A DNA stretch of 64,000 nucleotides from Dolomedes plantarius. Lineage: Eukaryota > Arthropoda > Arachnida > Araneae > Dolomedidae. The notes below the pieces were generated by a model, which saw nothing but the letters and a program-made list of their open reading frames with translations, did not search any database and had not been told where the DNA came from. The translations under genes and the position numbers were made by a program. Every line of letters starts with the position of its first letter. Position 1 is the stretch's first letter. Of the stretch, positions 13,054 through 25,860 are shown in pieces. Location of the stretch: contig OU015495.1 of the NCBI GenBank assembly GCA_907164885.2, positions 212,026,495 through 212,090,494 of the forward strand, read 5' to 3'.

Positions 13054-14392
13054 CATGTTACGAACGTAAACTGCATTTAACTATATTAATTTGGGTTAAA
13101 ATTAGGCAAATTAGTATTAAAAGGTAATTTACTATTAACGTTATTTAGTTTTCTAAGTGGTTTTCGAAGATATATAAATATAAATAAGCTTCCAAAATAA
13201 ACCTTAATGTGTTCGTAACTTAAGAAGTAGTATATTTTGCTTATTGACTTAAGAATGAGTTTTTTAAATCCATTTTCAATCTTTTCTCTTGTTTGATAGT
13301 TTACAAACGATTTTGTACCTATTATTCACATTGTTACGGATCAGTATACTCTGGGATTTGTACAACCATCAATTCCAGGGATGATCGCCTAATGCCTAAG
13401 GCGCCTGTGTTCGAAATCGGAGCATACCAGTCTAAATCCCGCCTGAAGCTTAGCTGTAGTAGCCCTTTGATACTGGCTTTATGCCGTAGGTCCCGGTCAT
13501 ATTAACCTTTGTGTTACAAAAGATCACCTTAGATCTCTAAAGCTGTCCTTAATTCCGACAAATCGAATTCCTAAAATAAGGGGATTTTATATGTATTTAT
13601 TTATTTTTGTAAAAGGCGTAAAACGCGTAAAACGTTAGAATTAATACTTCTATATAACCCTGAGTCATTGCTGGTGGGAGAACACTTGGCTCAAAATTTG
13701 GCGACATGTTTGATCCGTCGTCCGGGAAGGCTGTTGTTACTGGGTGTGAAATATACATGTAATGATAGCCTTATTTGATGAATTTTCTTTTTCATTATGT
13801 ATTCAGCCATAAGTTATTGCTATCATTTTCCCGATTTCTTTGCGAACTATTAGAAAGAAGTTTACAATAGTGTAGAAATTATTTTAAAAGGATAGCTACA
13901 TTATTCTCAACTTGAATGCAACAAGAAGAAATCAGCGAAAGCGTAATAAGTTTGACTGATTGCTACTCAGTGCATTCAAGATTAGAAATTACCATTAGAT
14001 TAGCAGTGAGATCAGATTCATAGTCAGAATATTCGCCATCCTTAAACATGATAATAGTGACCTAAACCAACCAACAGAACAATATAATTAACTAAAAATT
14101 CAAACCAGGTACAGAGCAAGCAAATGTCGGCAGAGGTACCTCAGCTCCATCCTGAAGCTTCTCAATAAATAAATTGGAAGATTGTTTATTCCTTTTCAGT
14201 TATCCTCTCAATTCGATTTAATTCTCAGTGGTATATGGTACACTAGACTTGAGTTAAATGATATAGGTTGTCGGTATCAATAAACGACAATAAAATCATT
14301 TATAAAAACAAAGTACTGTAGATTTTAATCGGTAGAACATTTGCATCAATACCTACTGTCATCGATAACAGGATTAGTTAAGAATATAAATA
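13054..14392. other. No gene recognised; GC-richer island at about 13320-13560
   Basis: The island contains CCTAAGGCGCCTGTG and a TGTTCGAAATC core that is B-box-like, followed by GTAGGTCCCGGTCAT. This could be a short interspersed element, but I cannot find a paired A box. The rest is AT-rich with no recognisable features. Confidence 0.3.
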
Positions 14393-14934
14393 AATTGTGT
14401 GACGTGGAAATTCGGCATCATCTGTGACGTTGTAACATAATGGTGGTGAGGAATAGACACTGTCTGTAACGTAGTATAAATTGGTGGAGTCACGAAACAG
14501 TCTTAATGGAAGTCGAAAGTCTTAATGAGGAAAAGGGACCAGTCTACTTCGAAGAATTTTGAAGATATTGAAGCGGCATCAGTCTCTATTTTAGAATTCT
14601 AGAATTGTCGAAAGTTGATAAAGAGGATATCAATCAGTCTAGTAGAATCTTGAAGAATTGAAGACTATCTAGAGGAGTTGGTGACCAAGACTGATTGATA
14701 TCCTCTTCATCAACTTTCGACAATTCTAGAATTCTATAATATAGACTGATGCCGCTTCACTATCTTCAAAATTCTTCGAAGTAGACTGGTACCTTTTCCT
14801 CATTAAGACTTTCGACTTCCATTAAGACTGCTTCGTGACTCCATCAATTTATACTACGTTACTGACAGCGTCTCTTCCTCACCACCATTATGTTACGACG
14901 TCACAGATGATGCCGAATTTCCACGTCACAAATT
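14393..14934. repeat. Long near-perfect inverted repeat (hairpin)
   Basis: Left arm 14393-14640 (248 bp) and right arm 14688-14934 (247 bp) are reverse complements with about a dozen mismatches by eye, roughly 95% identity, around a 47-bp spacer (14641-14687). Examples are GTGACGTGGAAATTCGGCAT at the left end against ATGCCGAATTTCCACGTCAC at the right end, and GAGGATATCAATCAGTCT against AGACTGATTGATATCCTC at the spacer. Complementarity stops abruptly at both outer edges. It could be a foldback transposon, a palindromic duplication, or a source of a long hairpin RNA. There is no coding capacity. Confidence 0.93.
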
Positions 14935-15317
14935 GAGTTACTGTTGCTATTAAAAGGAAGGTGTTCTGCTGGAAATAAGCTGGATAACTGGTAAACAAAC
15001 GGGAGCAACTGCTGCAGGCAAGGCGGACAGGAAGCGAACTTTGGCGCACGGGGTCGGGAACGAAGATCCACAGCAGAATCTGCCAGATGAGATTGTTTGT
15101 GGAGTCCATAGGACCATAGGAATAGCGGTCCAACTTTACTTCCTGGGCCACGCGCTCTAGTGCGGGTTTTCAGTAGTTAAACAGCGGGGAAGCATCATTA
15201 GACAGAAAGTAAAGAGAAGAAGGAAAGTGATTGGTGCGCTGGGGATCCTGTGACATCAAACGCCTCTAGCTTAAATCACCGAAGTGTATCGGCATCGGGC
15301 AAGGGCAGTAGACTGGA
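14935..15317. other. GC-richer block between hairpin and 63-bp array
   Basis: Contains TTTGGCGCACGGGGTCGG near 15040, which superficially resembles a retroviral primer-binding site, and CTGGGCCACGCGCTC near 15145. An 87-codon antisense frame spans it without a recognisable motif. No LTR could be paired with it. Confidence 0.3.
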
Positions 15318-15822
15318 AGGTGACAATACTAAAGCAGTTCGTCTCCGAAAAAGGGAGCGAAGTTAAATACAGGGCTATTAAGGTGACAATACTATAGCAG
15401 TTCGTCTCGGAAAAAGGGAGAGAAGTTAAATACAGGGCTATTAAGGTGACAATACTATAGCAGTTCGTCTCGGAAAAAGGGAGAGAAGTTAAATACAGGG
15501 CTATTAAGGTGACAATACTATAGCAGTTCATCTCCGAAAAAGGGAGAGAAGTTAAATATAGGGCTATTAAGGTGACAATACTATAGCAGTTCGTCTCGGA
15601 AAAAGGGAGAGAAGTTAAATACAGGGCTATTAAGGTGACAATACTATAGCAGTTCGTCTCCGAAAAAGGGAGAGAAGTTAAATACAGGGCTATTAAGATG
15701 ACAATACTATAGCAGTTCGTCTCCGAAAAAGGGAGAGAAGTTAAATACAGGGCTATTAAGGTGACAATACTATAGCAGTTCGTCTCCGAAAAAGGGAGAG
15801 AAGTTAAATACAGGACTATTAA
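15318..15822. repeat. 63-bp tandem array, about eight units
   Basis: Unit: GGTGACAATACTATAGCAGTT, then CGTCTC(C/G)GAAAAAGGGAG, then AGAAGTTAAATACAGGGCTATTAA. Neighbouring units differ by one or two bases, with a C/G alternation at CGTCTC. Because 63 is a multiple of three, an antisense 86-codon frame (15271-15531) repeats a 21-residue motif; I regard this as a consequence of the period, not a gene. Confidence 0.95.
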
Positions 15823-16568
15823 GGTGACTGCCTACGTTTAAAACGTCATTTTTTGACTATTTTGGTGAATTGTATTTTATTGCAAGAATCATGTAATTCA
15901 ATCTTTTCTCTTTTCAAAACCGTTTTGATTTTCATTCTACATCAATTAGAAGCAGAGTTATAGCTATTTTATAAAAACATTGTCTGCTAGAAAATTGAAG
16001 TGACAAACAACTTTAAATGCGCTTTTCTCAGAATTATGTTTTTTAGCACAAATCTCAACAGATTTCATGATATTTCACATAATAACGCATATAATTTGAT
16101 AACATTTACAGGAAATGTTTTAGATGCTATTGTTAATAATTGATGTATAATAAATAGTACAATAATTGATGTATAATAAATAGTTTTTTATTTGGAGGTG
16201 TTTTTATAAGGAAAGGAATGGCGAATTGCGAAAAATATTCATATTGGAACATAAAATTGTCTGCATTATTTTTGCATTTTAAAATTTATATTAGATTGTA
16301 GGTCATTTTGAAGATAACTGTCATATGTAACATGTGTTAGAAGGAAATTAAAATAGTAGTATTAGAATTTTGTGCAGAGTGATAGGCGTTTTAGATAACT
16401 TTCATTAAAAATTACTTCAAATTGATCAATTTATAAAAAGTATGGTATTTACAGGTAAGGTTTTGATTATTTTTTTAATTTTTAAGTGCTATTTTACCAT
16501 AAAAGACCAAAATATCCTTTAAAAGAATGATTTTATAAAAAAATTGGCTCTGAACGTAGGCAGTCATC
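15823..16568. mobile_element. TTAA-flanked MITE, 746 bp
   Basis: Terminal repeats are GGTGACTGCCTACGTT at 15823-15838 and AACGTAGGCAGTCATC at 16553-16568 (15 of 16 complementary). TTAA flanks both sides (15819-15822, 16569-16572). A TTAA duplication is the mark of piggyBac-type transposition. The interior is AT-rich and non-coding. A stretch near 16008-16050 (ACTTTAAATGCGCTTTTCTC) is nearly identical to text inside the MITEs at 28207 and 35931, so these elements are related. Confidence 0.85.
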
Positions 16569-16572
16569 TTAA

Positions 16573-18613
16573 CTGTTTGTGGAGTCGGCATAACGTTGGT
16601 CTTTTATGTGGGAATGTTTTGCATAATACCTCGTGGTTAGCGGTTAGCTTAATACCTCGTGGTTAGACCACGCCTCAATCGGACTCGCGTCGTCTCTAAC
16701 AAGTGACCGAATAATGAAAGTAACCAATGATGGTCACCAAAGATATACTTTTAATTTTAAGAGACAATAGTAACAAATGTAGTCATTCTTCTAAGTACAG
16801 CTTTGTATTTAATAAGTGTTATGAAGGATATTTTAAATATGACTGCCCGTGGGGGAGAGAGAAAATAAAAGAAAACTTTGAACGATTAAAACATCTCTTA
16901 TTGAATTCTTCTAAATATTTTCTTTAAGTAAATGATCAAGCCCTGAGCAATGGAAATGTTCAAAACCATCAGTAAATAACGTCATGACTGCTACGAATTT
17001 TCTTCTCTGGGATAAAAGAATGTGAAGCTGCTTTTGTTCATTTCTGTTTGCTGTTATCTCAGTTGAACTCATTTATTTCGAAGTAATAAGCAATTACTTA
17101 ATAGTATATTACAGTTTTAAGTAAATTTAATAATTATTATGCATACGTTTCTCTATCAAAAGCTTTGAATTATTTTTTATAGCATCAATTAGAATCAGAG
17201 AGAGATCTAAAATATGTTTAAAGAACTATGTGAAAAAGAAAAATAAGGACCTTGGCTGGTTGTAATATATCTTTCAATTAAAATTAATTGAAATTCCCCA
17301 TTTAAATTTCAAGAAGCGTCAATTGTAATTTATGAAGTTGCCAAAACAACCCATTACTTAAGGTTTGTGTTACAGGGGGATATATTTTTTGGAATTATTT
17401 CTATCATTGTGTACAACAAAGTATGAATAAAAATTAATATCTCTCACAATGAGTATCTTTAATGCCCAGGAATCTATTCATTATTTCTCATTTGACTTCA
17501 GAATTCATAATTTACTCCTTTTCAGTTTAACTACGGAAATGCGATGCGACACACATTTGTTAGCGTAGAAAATAAATGTAACGTCTGGCAAGCAAGATTT
17601 TGGTAAAACATCGAGAAGAGAGTAGAAAGTAATGAATAACTAGTCGTGTTTAACAAAAAAATAGTTAAAATACCTAAGTTTAAATTCAAATACCGTTCTA
17701 AATTATTCAAAGTGATATATAAACTGTCTTGCGCTATTACTTACATTTTACCTATTAAACTGAATGTAAAGCTTTCTAAACGTTAATATAGTCTACAGGC
17801 CTTTATTCTATCGAGTTACTTTAATATTACATTAGAAGATATTTTTCTGCACCCAAAATTAGTGTCTAGACAGCTTTTTAAGAAATATAAAGATATATTT
17901 TCAGCATTCCTGTACTTAAATCAGAGTATCCTGAGCTGTTATTTTAGTGTGTGTGGAAATTCTCCATCAAAATAGGTTTTAAAGACAGATATACAAACTA
18001 TATACAGTGGTTAAGTAGAATTTCATCTCTGCGGCTGTTACGGTAAATATTTAAAGTTTGCTTTACGTTTTGAATATTGGAATGATTATATAAATAACAG
18101 ATACCTATTATTTTACAGCTTTTTTTCCTTTCTTATCTTACTGTCATTACAAATTACGAAAAGTTTAAGAAAAATACTTTAATAAACTCTTCAGTATTCC
18201 AATATTCCCTTCATCCAAATGACAGAGCATTGTTCCATGAGAACTACATTTGGATTTTAATGTTCATGAAGTCTCGATTCCTCAGATATACACATATTTG
18301 ATTTACCTATGAACCCTACATATATATTTCCCATCTCGTTTAGACCAGTTCGTGAACGGGTTGCTATAATCCCATCTCAAGTGTGTTCGTTTAAGCTGCC
18401 CTACTACATTTATAGTTCCCCATATAATGTATTTTAGCCTCTTCATTTACTGCTCTCGTATTCTCGCTCCTTAATGCAGGACCACAGTTGTCCATTCACT
18501 GTTTCCATATCCCTTCACTTTTAAATTTCCAAATGAGGGATTAATAATTGAGAATGCTTTTAGAAAGGAGGATGGTTCTTACATCATAGATCTTTAAATC
18601 AAATTATACGCTA
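16573..18613. other. AT-rich sequence, no gene seen
   Basis: Contains a short duplication of TAATACCTCGTGGTTAG at 16625-16664 and several sub-70-codon frames without motifs. No mobile-element ends were found. Confidence 0.45.
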
Positions 18614-19289
18614 CTAGCTGAAAACCCGCGCTTCGCTACGGAGTACATTCAAATTAAATACAACGGTCAATGTATGCAATTAATGCGAATAAAAATAAAT
18701 ATATATATTTATAATAAATGCGACGATCAATGTATACAATTGATGTAATATATATATATATATATAAAAATCATAAGGAATATTTTTTTTGGATAATATC
18801 CAATCGTCTGCTGCATTGGAAAGAAAAATAATATTTTTTGTCTATTTAGTTGTTATGCACGTGACGATAAATTTATTTAAAGTACCAGAAAAAGAAATCA
18901 CGTGATCGGCATTTAATAAATTAAATTCTAAAAATGAATCTTTAAAAATTCACCAAAAATCAGAAAATCGAGGTAAAGGTTCGAAAAAGCGATTTATTTT
19001 ATTCTATTTTAAAGACATTTTTAGGATCTTTCTCGTGATATAAATTTTATAACCCCCAAATTATTATTTTAAATGCAAACTTAAAAAAATTTACAAAAGC
19101 ATCTTAAAAATTTAATTTTAAAAAATCTAAGAAGAATTTTTCAAAAATCTTTCTTAGTGCACCCCTACACTATAATAAGAATCGCCAAGCAAAATGTCAG
19201 CCCTTTAGGTCCAGCGGTTTGGTCTGTGCGTTTTATGTCAGTGAATCCGTGAGTCAGTCAGTTACGGAACTGTTTTATATATATATAGA
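18614..19289 (-). mobile_element. Helitron family copy A (short form)
   Basis: On the minus strand it starts TCTATATATATAAAACAGTT (ending 19289) and ends GCGGGTTTTCAGCTAG (CTAG at 18614-18617). It sits between A (18613) and T (19290) with no target duplication. No Rep/Hel coding is present, so it is non-autonomous. Internally it has ACGGTCAATGTATGCAATTA and, past a small TA tract, CGATCAATGTATACAATTGA, the paired motif typical of this family. It lacks the ~135-bp internal segment present in copies C, F and H. Confidence 0.85.
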
Positions 19290-19303
19290 TTATTTTACGA
19301 ATA

Positions 19304-20327
19304 CAAGGTGCGACCATAAAGTAACCGGACAATTTTTTATAAATAAGAAATATATTACTCACCTTCAAATAAATTTAACTCCTTCAAAATAATCACGAAA
19401 GGAGTCTATACAATTTTTCCAACGTTTCTCCAAGTCATCGAAACACGTAGGCGAACACGTAGGCACATCGAAACACGTAGTCATCGAAACATATAGGCGT
19501 TGGAACTAACCGTTCGAAAATACGCGTAACATTTCCGAGACGTTTTCAAATCTCTCTCTGTCCTTTCATGGTCATCTTCAGCTTCGGAAAAGGGAAAAAA
19601 TCAGCTGGCGATAAGTCGGTAGAATAGGGTGGGTTATTTATCACTGTAATTGAATGCCTAGCAAGATACTGTTGTACAGAAATTGCTGCACGGGGCCTAT
19701 CATTATCATGTAAAAGAAAACATTGCCGAGAATCAAACAGTTTCTTCCCAACTCACATTATCCCGTTTCTTAATCAAAAAAGCACCTCCTTGTGAAAATA
19801 CTGATTAAATGTTTGATTTTCAGAAGCAAATTCGTGGTGAATAAGTCCTTTGTAACCAAAAAATGCAATCAGCATCACTTTAGTCTTTGATTTTAAGAAC
19901 GAATTTTCTCCACATTTTCCCAATTCTTTGAAGTTTAAGGGCTTCCTGTCTTTGGTTCCTCTTCAATGCTTTCCCGCCCACATTTAAAGTGGTTGTACCA
20001 CTCATACACTTGTGTTCTTGATAACGATGCATCACTATATACCGTTCGAAGCCTCTCTAAAGTTTCGGTAGCAGATTTACCTAATTTGTAACAAAATTTA
20101 ATGTTACAACGTTGTTCCATTTCGAAGCAAATTTTTTTGTACAATGCCTTCTCAGTAAATGAAAATTACTACGGCGTTTTGATATGCAAACGACTAAATA
20201 ATCAGTTTAAACTGGCTTTAACAAGAGATGAGATGTCACTCTTTCTAGCCAGCTGATTATTCTTTCACCTCTTTTATTTTATTGTTTGATCTTTTAATTT
20301 GTCCCGTTACTTTATGGGCGCACCTTG
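19304..20327 (-). mobile_element. mariner element, internally deleted
   Basis: Terminal repeats begin CAAGGTGCG(A/C)CCATAAAGTA on both ends (about 25 of 27 positions match) and TA flanks both ends (19302-19303, 20328-20329). The element is 1024 bp, shorter than the usual ~1.3 kb. It lies only 14 bp from the end of Helitron copy A. Confidence 0.92.
19560..20144 (-). pseudogene. mariner transposase relic
   Basis: The intact N-terminal piece (20144 to 19935, 69 codons) shows the mariner helix-turn-helix region with KLGKSATETLERL and SRTQVYEWYNHFKCGRES. A stop follows PKTGSP. Downstream, in broken frames, come a FFGYKGLIHHEFASENQTFN stretch, an HDNDRPRAA stretch carrying the second catalytic Asp, and DLSPADFFPFPKLK with the third. 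The spacing between them is 34 residues, the DD34D of mariner. The linker with the first catalytic Asp is missing, so an internal deletion near 19900-19935 plus stops makes it non-functional. Confidence 0.9.
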
Positions 20328-20489
20328 TAAAATTTTAATAAGCAATACAGGTTACGTTATATCGCTTACAGCTATAAGAAATTTATAATTTTCAGTATTT
20401 CGAATTATTCCAGCCATTGGTATGTGGGTGTCAGTGGTGCAAACAACAAAAGTGACATTCGTGACAAAAATAAATTGTGTTACAATGTC

Positions 20490-21240
20490 ACCTGTACATT
20501 CATACGTGGAAAGCATCAACTTAAATATATCGATTTCTAAATGTAAAGATATAGTTACAGAGTGACGAAGATGCGTCTATGTGCCTTGCAGAATTAATAC
20601 TCGTGGGACATATTGGATGCTAAATATTAGTAAATTAGTAACATGTATAACCTTTTTACGTAGAAAACATCAACTTATATATAACGGTTTCTAAAAAAAA
20701 AAGAAATGATTACAGAATGAAGACGATGTGGCTCCTTGCAGTACAAATACTTGAGTAATTTAATAAATGCCAAACATTTGAAAATTAGTAACATGCATAA
20801 CCTTCAAACGTGGAAAGTCCTATGTAAGATATCTAAATGAAAAGATCAAACTGCAGCATGAAGATCTGCCTCTGTGCCTCGCAGTGTAAATTCTCGTGGG
20901 ACTTAGTAGATGCAAAACATTTGAAAATTAGTAACATGCATAACCTTCAAACGTGGAAAGTCCTATGTAAGATATCTAAATGAAAAGATCAAACTGCAGC
21001 ATGAAGAAGATGTGCCTCTGTGCCTTGCAGTGTAAATTCTCGTGGGACTTAGTGGATGCTAAACATTTGTAAATTAGTAACATGCATAATTTTCATAGTA
21101 GAAAGACCAAAGTAGGTTTATCTAGTTTCTATATGTAAAAAACCGATTTGGGAATGAAGAAGATGTGGTTTTCTGCCTTGCAGTGTAAATTCTTGTGGGA
21201 TTTATTAAATCGGAAACATTTGAAAATTAGAAACATACAT
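20490..21240. repeat. Diverged ~143-150-bp tandem array, about five units
   Basis: The landmark (A)ATTAGTAACATG(C/T)ATAA recurs at about 20635, 20785, 20928 and 21074, and the block GCCTTGCAGTGTAAATTCTCG recurs with variants. Units three and four are nearly identical; the outer ones are more diverged. An antisense frame of 102 codons (21129-21437) overlaps the last unit without any recognisable motif. Confidence 0.85.
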
Positions 21241-22005
21241 AAAATAAGTAATTTGAATCGCGTATATATATCATATTTTCTAGGCATAAAACAAAGCAAT
21301 GGGAACAATGGAATCATAAACACTTCATTCTTCTTTTCTGATATAGAAAAACAGATTTTCAGTTCTTGATATTTTCCCGCCTGGGAACATTTACGAAAAA
21401 TTGAATTTCGAGAGTGATTGACACTGACAACAAACATAAAGCGGGAAACAAGGATCCCCTTACTTGTTAATTTAAACTGAAGTAAACAATAGGCAGTTAT
21501 GCGTTTCAGAGATTCCGTTTAGTGCTCGCTTTTCTCGGAGTTAATGCAGTGTCGACAGCAAGAGAATGAATTAAATCAGAGCACAGAAATCGATTTCTGT
21601 CGAACATTCATGTCTAGACGGCTTGGCTACATTTCTGCTGGGATACATTTTCCGCAGCTAAGGAATTTCGGTGGAGTGAGTTGTCACGTTTGGAAACTGA
21701 ATGTTATATTTCCGTATCGTTGGATGTCTATTATGAAAATTTATATCACATAGCGAAATATCAGTTGCTTTACCAAAGAAATTATTTTCAGCATTTCAAA
21801 TTAGATCTTTAATTTAGTTTCTCCAATGAGAAATTTTATTATAATCGAAAACAATCGGCAGTTCATTTTAAATTTAAATATTATTCTGGAAGAAAATCAG
21901 AAACAGGAGTAAGTATTTCAAACATGTTTTAATGAAACATATATTTAAAAATTTACTCTAAAACTGTCTAACACTTCAGAAATCGTGTTACTTTTATGAT
22001 GTAAA
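21241..22005. other. No gene recognised
   Basis: Contains a 69-codon plus-strand frame (21544-21753) with no known motif. The remainder is AT-rich and unremarkable. Confidence 0.4.
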
Positions 22006-22096
22006 CTAGCTAAAAATCCGCACTTCGCTACGGCGTACATTCAAATTAAATACAACGGTCAATGTATGAAATTAATGCCAAAAAAATAAATATATA
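22006..22096 (-). mobile_element. Helitron family fragment B (3' terminus only)
   Basis: Begins at plus-strand CTAG (22006-22009) and reads through the family's CTTCGCTACGG(C/A)GTACATTC and CAACGGTCAATGTATG text. It is then cut off where copy C starts in the opposite orientation. Confidence 0.75.
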
Positions 22097-22787
22097 TCTA
22101 TATATATTAAATAGTTCCGTAACTGACTCATTCACTGGCTGACATACAACGCACAGACCAAAACGCAGGAACTAAAGGGCTGAAATTATGCATGGCGATT
22201 CTTCTTATAGTGTAGGGGTGCACTAAGAAAGATTTTCAAACATTCTTCTTAGATTTTTTAAAATTTTTAAGCTGTTTTTTAAGCTGTTTTTAACTTTTTT
22301 TACGTTTGCATTTAAAATAATACCTTGAGGGTTATAAAATTTTTATCACGAGAAAGATTATAAAAATTCCTTTAAAATGAAATTTTTTTCGAATCTTTAC
22401 CTCCATTTCCTGATTTTGGTGTATTTTTAAAGATTAAATTTTAGAATTTAATTTATTAAATGCCGATCACGTGATTTCTTTTACTGGTACTTTAAATAAA
22501 TTTATCGTCACGTGCATAACAACTAAATAAACAATTTTTTTTTTCTTGCTAATGCGGCAAATGATTGGACATTATCCAAAAAAATGTTAAAATACAGTAA
22601 AAGAAATGTTCTACAAACTGTACTATATTAACTGTACTATATTCTTTAGTATTCTTCATATTAGATTTAATTTGAATATTTTCTTCTACATTATTTTATC
22701 TATTAAATTATTCTTTACGATTTTTTATAAATATATATATATATATATATATTACATCAATTGTATACATTGGTCGTCGTATTTATC

Positions 22788-22867
<80 letters not shown>

Positions 22868-22940
22868 GCATGAATTGCATACATTGACCGTTGTGTTTAA
22901 TTTGAATGTACTCCGTAGCGTAGTACGGGTTTTCAGCTAG
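22097..22940 (+). mobile_element. Helitron family copy C (long form) with expanded TA tract
   Basis: Starts TCTATATATATTAAATAGTT at 22097 and ends GGGTTTTCAGCTAG at 22940, between A and T. It carries the ~135-bp internal segment (ACTGTACTATATTAACTGTA region near 22610-22720) missing from the short forms. The internal TA site has expanded to a long (TA)n at about 22791-22864. Confidence 0.85.
22791..22864. repeat. (TA)n microsatellite inside Helitron copy C
   Basis: Pure TA dinucleotides located between the two CAATGTAT-type motifs of the Helitron, the position where other copies have only a short TA tract. Confidence 0.95.
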
Positions 22941-22949
22941 TATATAAAT

Positions 22950-23521
22950 ATATATATATAATAAATATGACGATCAATGTATACAATTGATGTAAAAAAA
23001 CATATTTATAAAAAAATCCTAAGGGATAGTTTTATAGACAAAGTAATGTCCAATCGTCTGCCAGATTGGCAAGAAAAAAAATATTATTTTGTCTATTTAG
23101 TTTTTATGCACGTGTCGATAAATTTTTTTAAAGTACCAAAAAATAAATCACGTGATCGGCATTTAATAAATTAAATTCTAAAAATGAATCTTTAAAAATT
23201 CACCAAAAATCAGAAAAGGGAGGTAAAGATTCGATAAAGATCTGCTTTTGAAGGAATTTTTACGATCTTTCTCGTGATATAAATTTTATAACGCTCAAAT
23301 TATTATTTTAAATGCAAACTTTAAAAAAGTTACGAAATCAGCTTAAAAATTTAATTTTTAAAAAATGTAAGAAGAATTTTTCAAAAATCTTTCTTAGTGC
23401 ACCCCTACACTATAAGAAGAATCGCCATACAAAATTTCAGCCCTTTAGGTCCAGCGGTTTGGTCTGTGCGTTGTATGTCAGTCAGTCAGTGAGTCAGTTA
23501 CGGAACTGTTTTATATATAGA
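22950..23521 (-). mobile_element. Helitron family copy D (3' terminus missing)
   Basis: Reads as the family in reverse from CGATCAATGTATACAATTGA to CGGAACTGTTTTATATATAG. The CTAG terminus is absent. It has the short form, with GACAAAGTAATGTCCAATCG at the deletion point. Confidence 0.8.
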
Positions 23522-23523
23522 GA

Positions 23524-24204
23524 CTAGCTGAAAACCTGCGATTCGCTACGGAGTACATTGAAATTAAATACAACGGTCAATGTATGCAATTAATTAAAAA
23601 AATAAATAAATATATATATATATATATTTATAATAAATACGACGATCAATGTATACAATTGATGTACAAAAACATATTTATAAAAAAATCGTAAGGGATA
23701 TTTTTATAGACAAAATAAAGTCCAATCGTCTGCCGCATTAGCAAGAAAAAAAATATTTTTTTGTCTATTTTTTTTTTGCACGTGACGATAAATTTATTTA
23801 AAGTACCAGAAAAAGAAATCACGTGATCGGCATTTAATAAATTAAATTCTAAAAATTAATCTTTAAAAATTCACCAAATATCAGGAAATGGAGGTAAAAA
23901 TTCGAAAAAAATTTCATTTTGAAGGAATTTTTAGGATCTTTCTCGTGATATAAATTTTATAACCCTCAAATTATTATTTTAAATGCAAACTTAAAAAAGT
24001 TACTAAAACAGCTTAAAAATTTAATTTAAAAAAATCTAAGAAGAATTTTTGAAAAATCTTTCTTAGTGCACCCCTACACTATTAGAAGAATCGCCATGCA
24101 AAATTTCAGCCCTTTAGGTCCAGCGGTTTGGTCTGTGCGTTATATGTCAGTCAGTCAGTGAATGAATGAGTCAGTCATTTACGGAACTGTTTTATATATA
24201 TAGA
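23524..24204 (-). mobile_element. Helitron family copy E (short form)
   Basis: CTAG at 23524-23527 preceded by A; TCTATATATATAAAACAG on the minus strand ending at 24204 and followed by T. It lies head-to-tail with copy D in the same orientation, only 2 bp apart. Confidence 0.88.
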
Positions 24205-25560
<1,356 letters not shown>

Positions 25561-25592
25561 AAAGGCGATTAAATATTATTAATAATATTATC

Positions 25593-25595
25593 TCT

Positions 25596-25627
<32 letters not shown>

Positions 25628-25653
25628 AATATATATATCTTATTAATAAAAGA

Positions 25654-25694
<41 letters not shown>
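25593..25694. repeat. (CA)n and interrupted (TA)n microsatellites
   Basis: A CA run leads into TA tracts, separated by TCTTATTAATAAAAGAG. Confidence 0.9.
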
Positions 25695-25699
<5 letters not shown>

Positions 25700-25860
25700 T
25701 TTTACTAGTGGAATTTCGTTGATGATGATTATAAACTATTCAATTTGTTTCAAGTACTACTGATTATGTACTATTCAAGTACTATTGAATCTGTTTGTAT
25801 CTTTATATAATCAAACCTATATATCTTAAGAGTATATTATTTATATACTAATTTAAATTA

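Noticed and set aside
15035..15060. Retroviral primer-binding site (TTTGGCGCACGGGG)
   Set aside because: No LTR pair and no coding region nearby; match to any tRNA end is not convincing.
15271..15531. 86-codon antisense frame with a repeated 21-residue unit
   Set aside because: The 63-bp period keeps phase; no start context or motif independent of the repeat.
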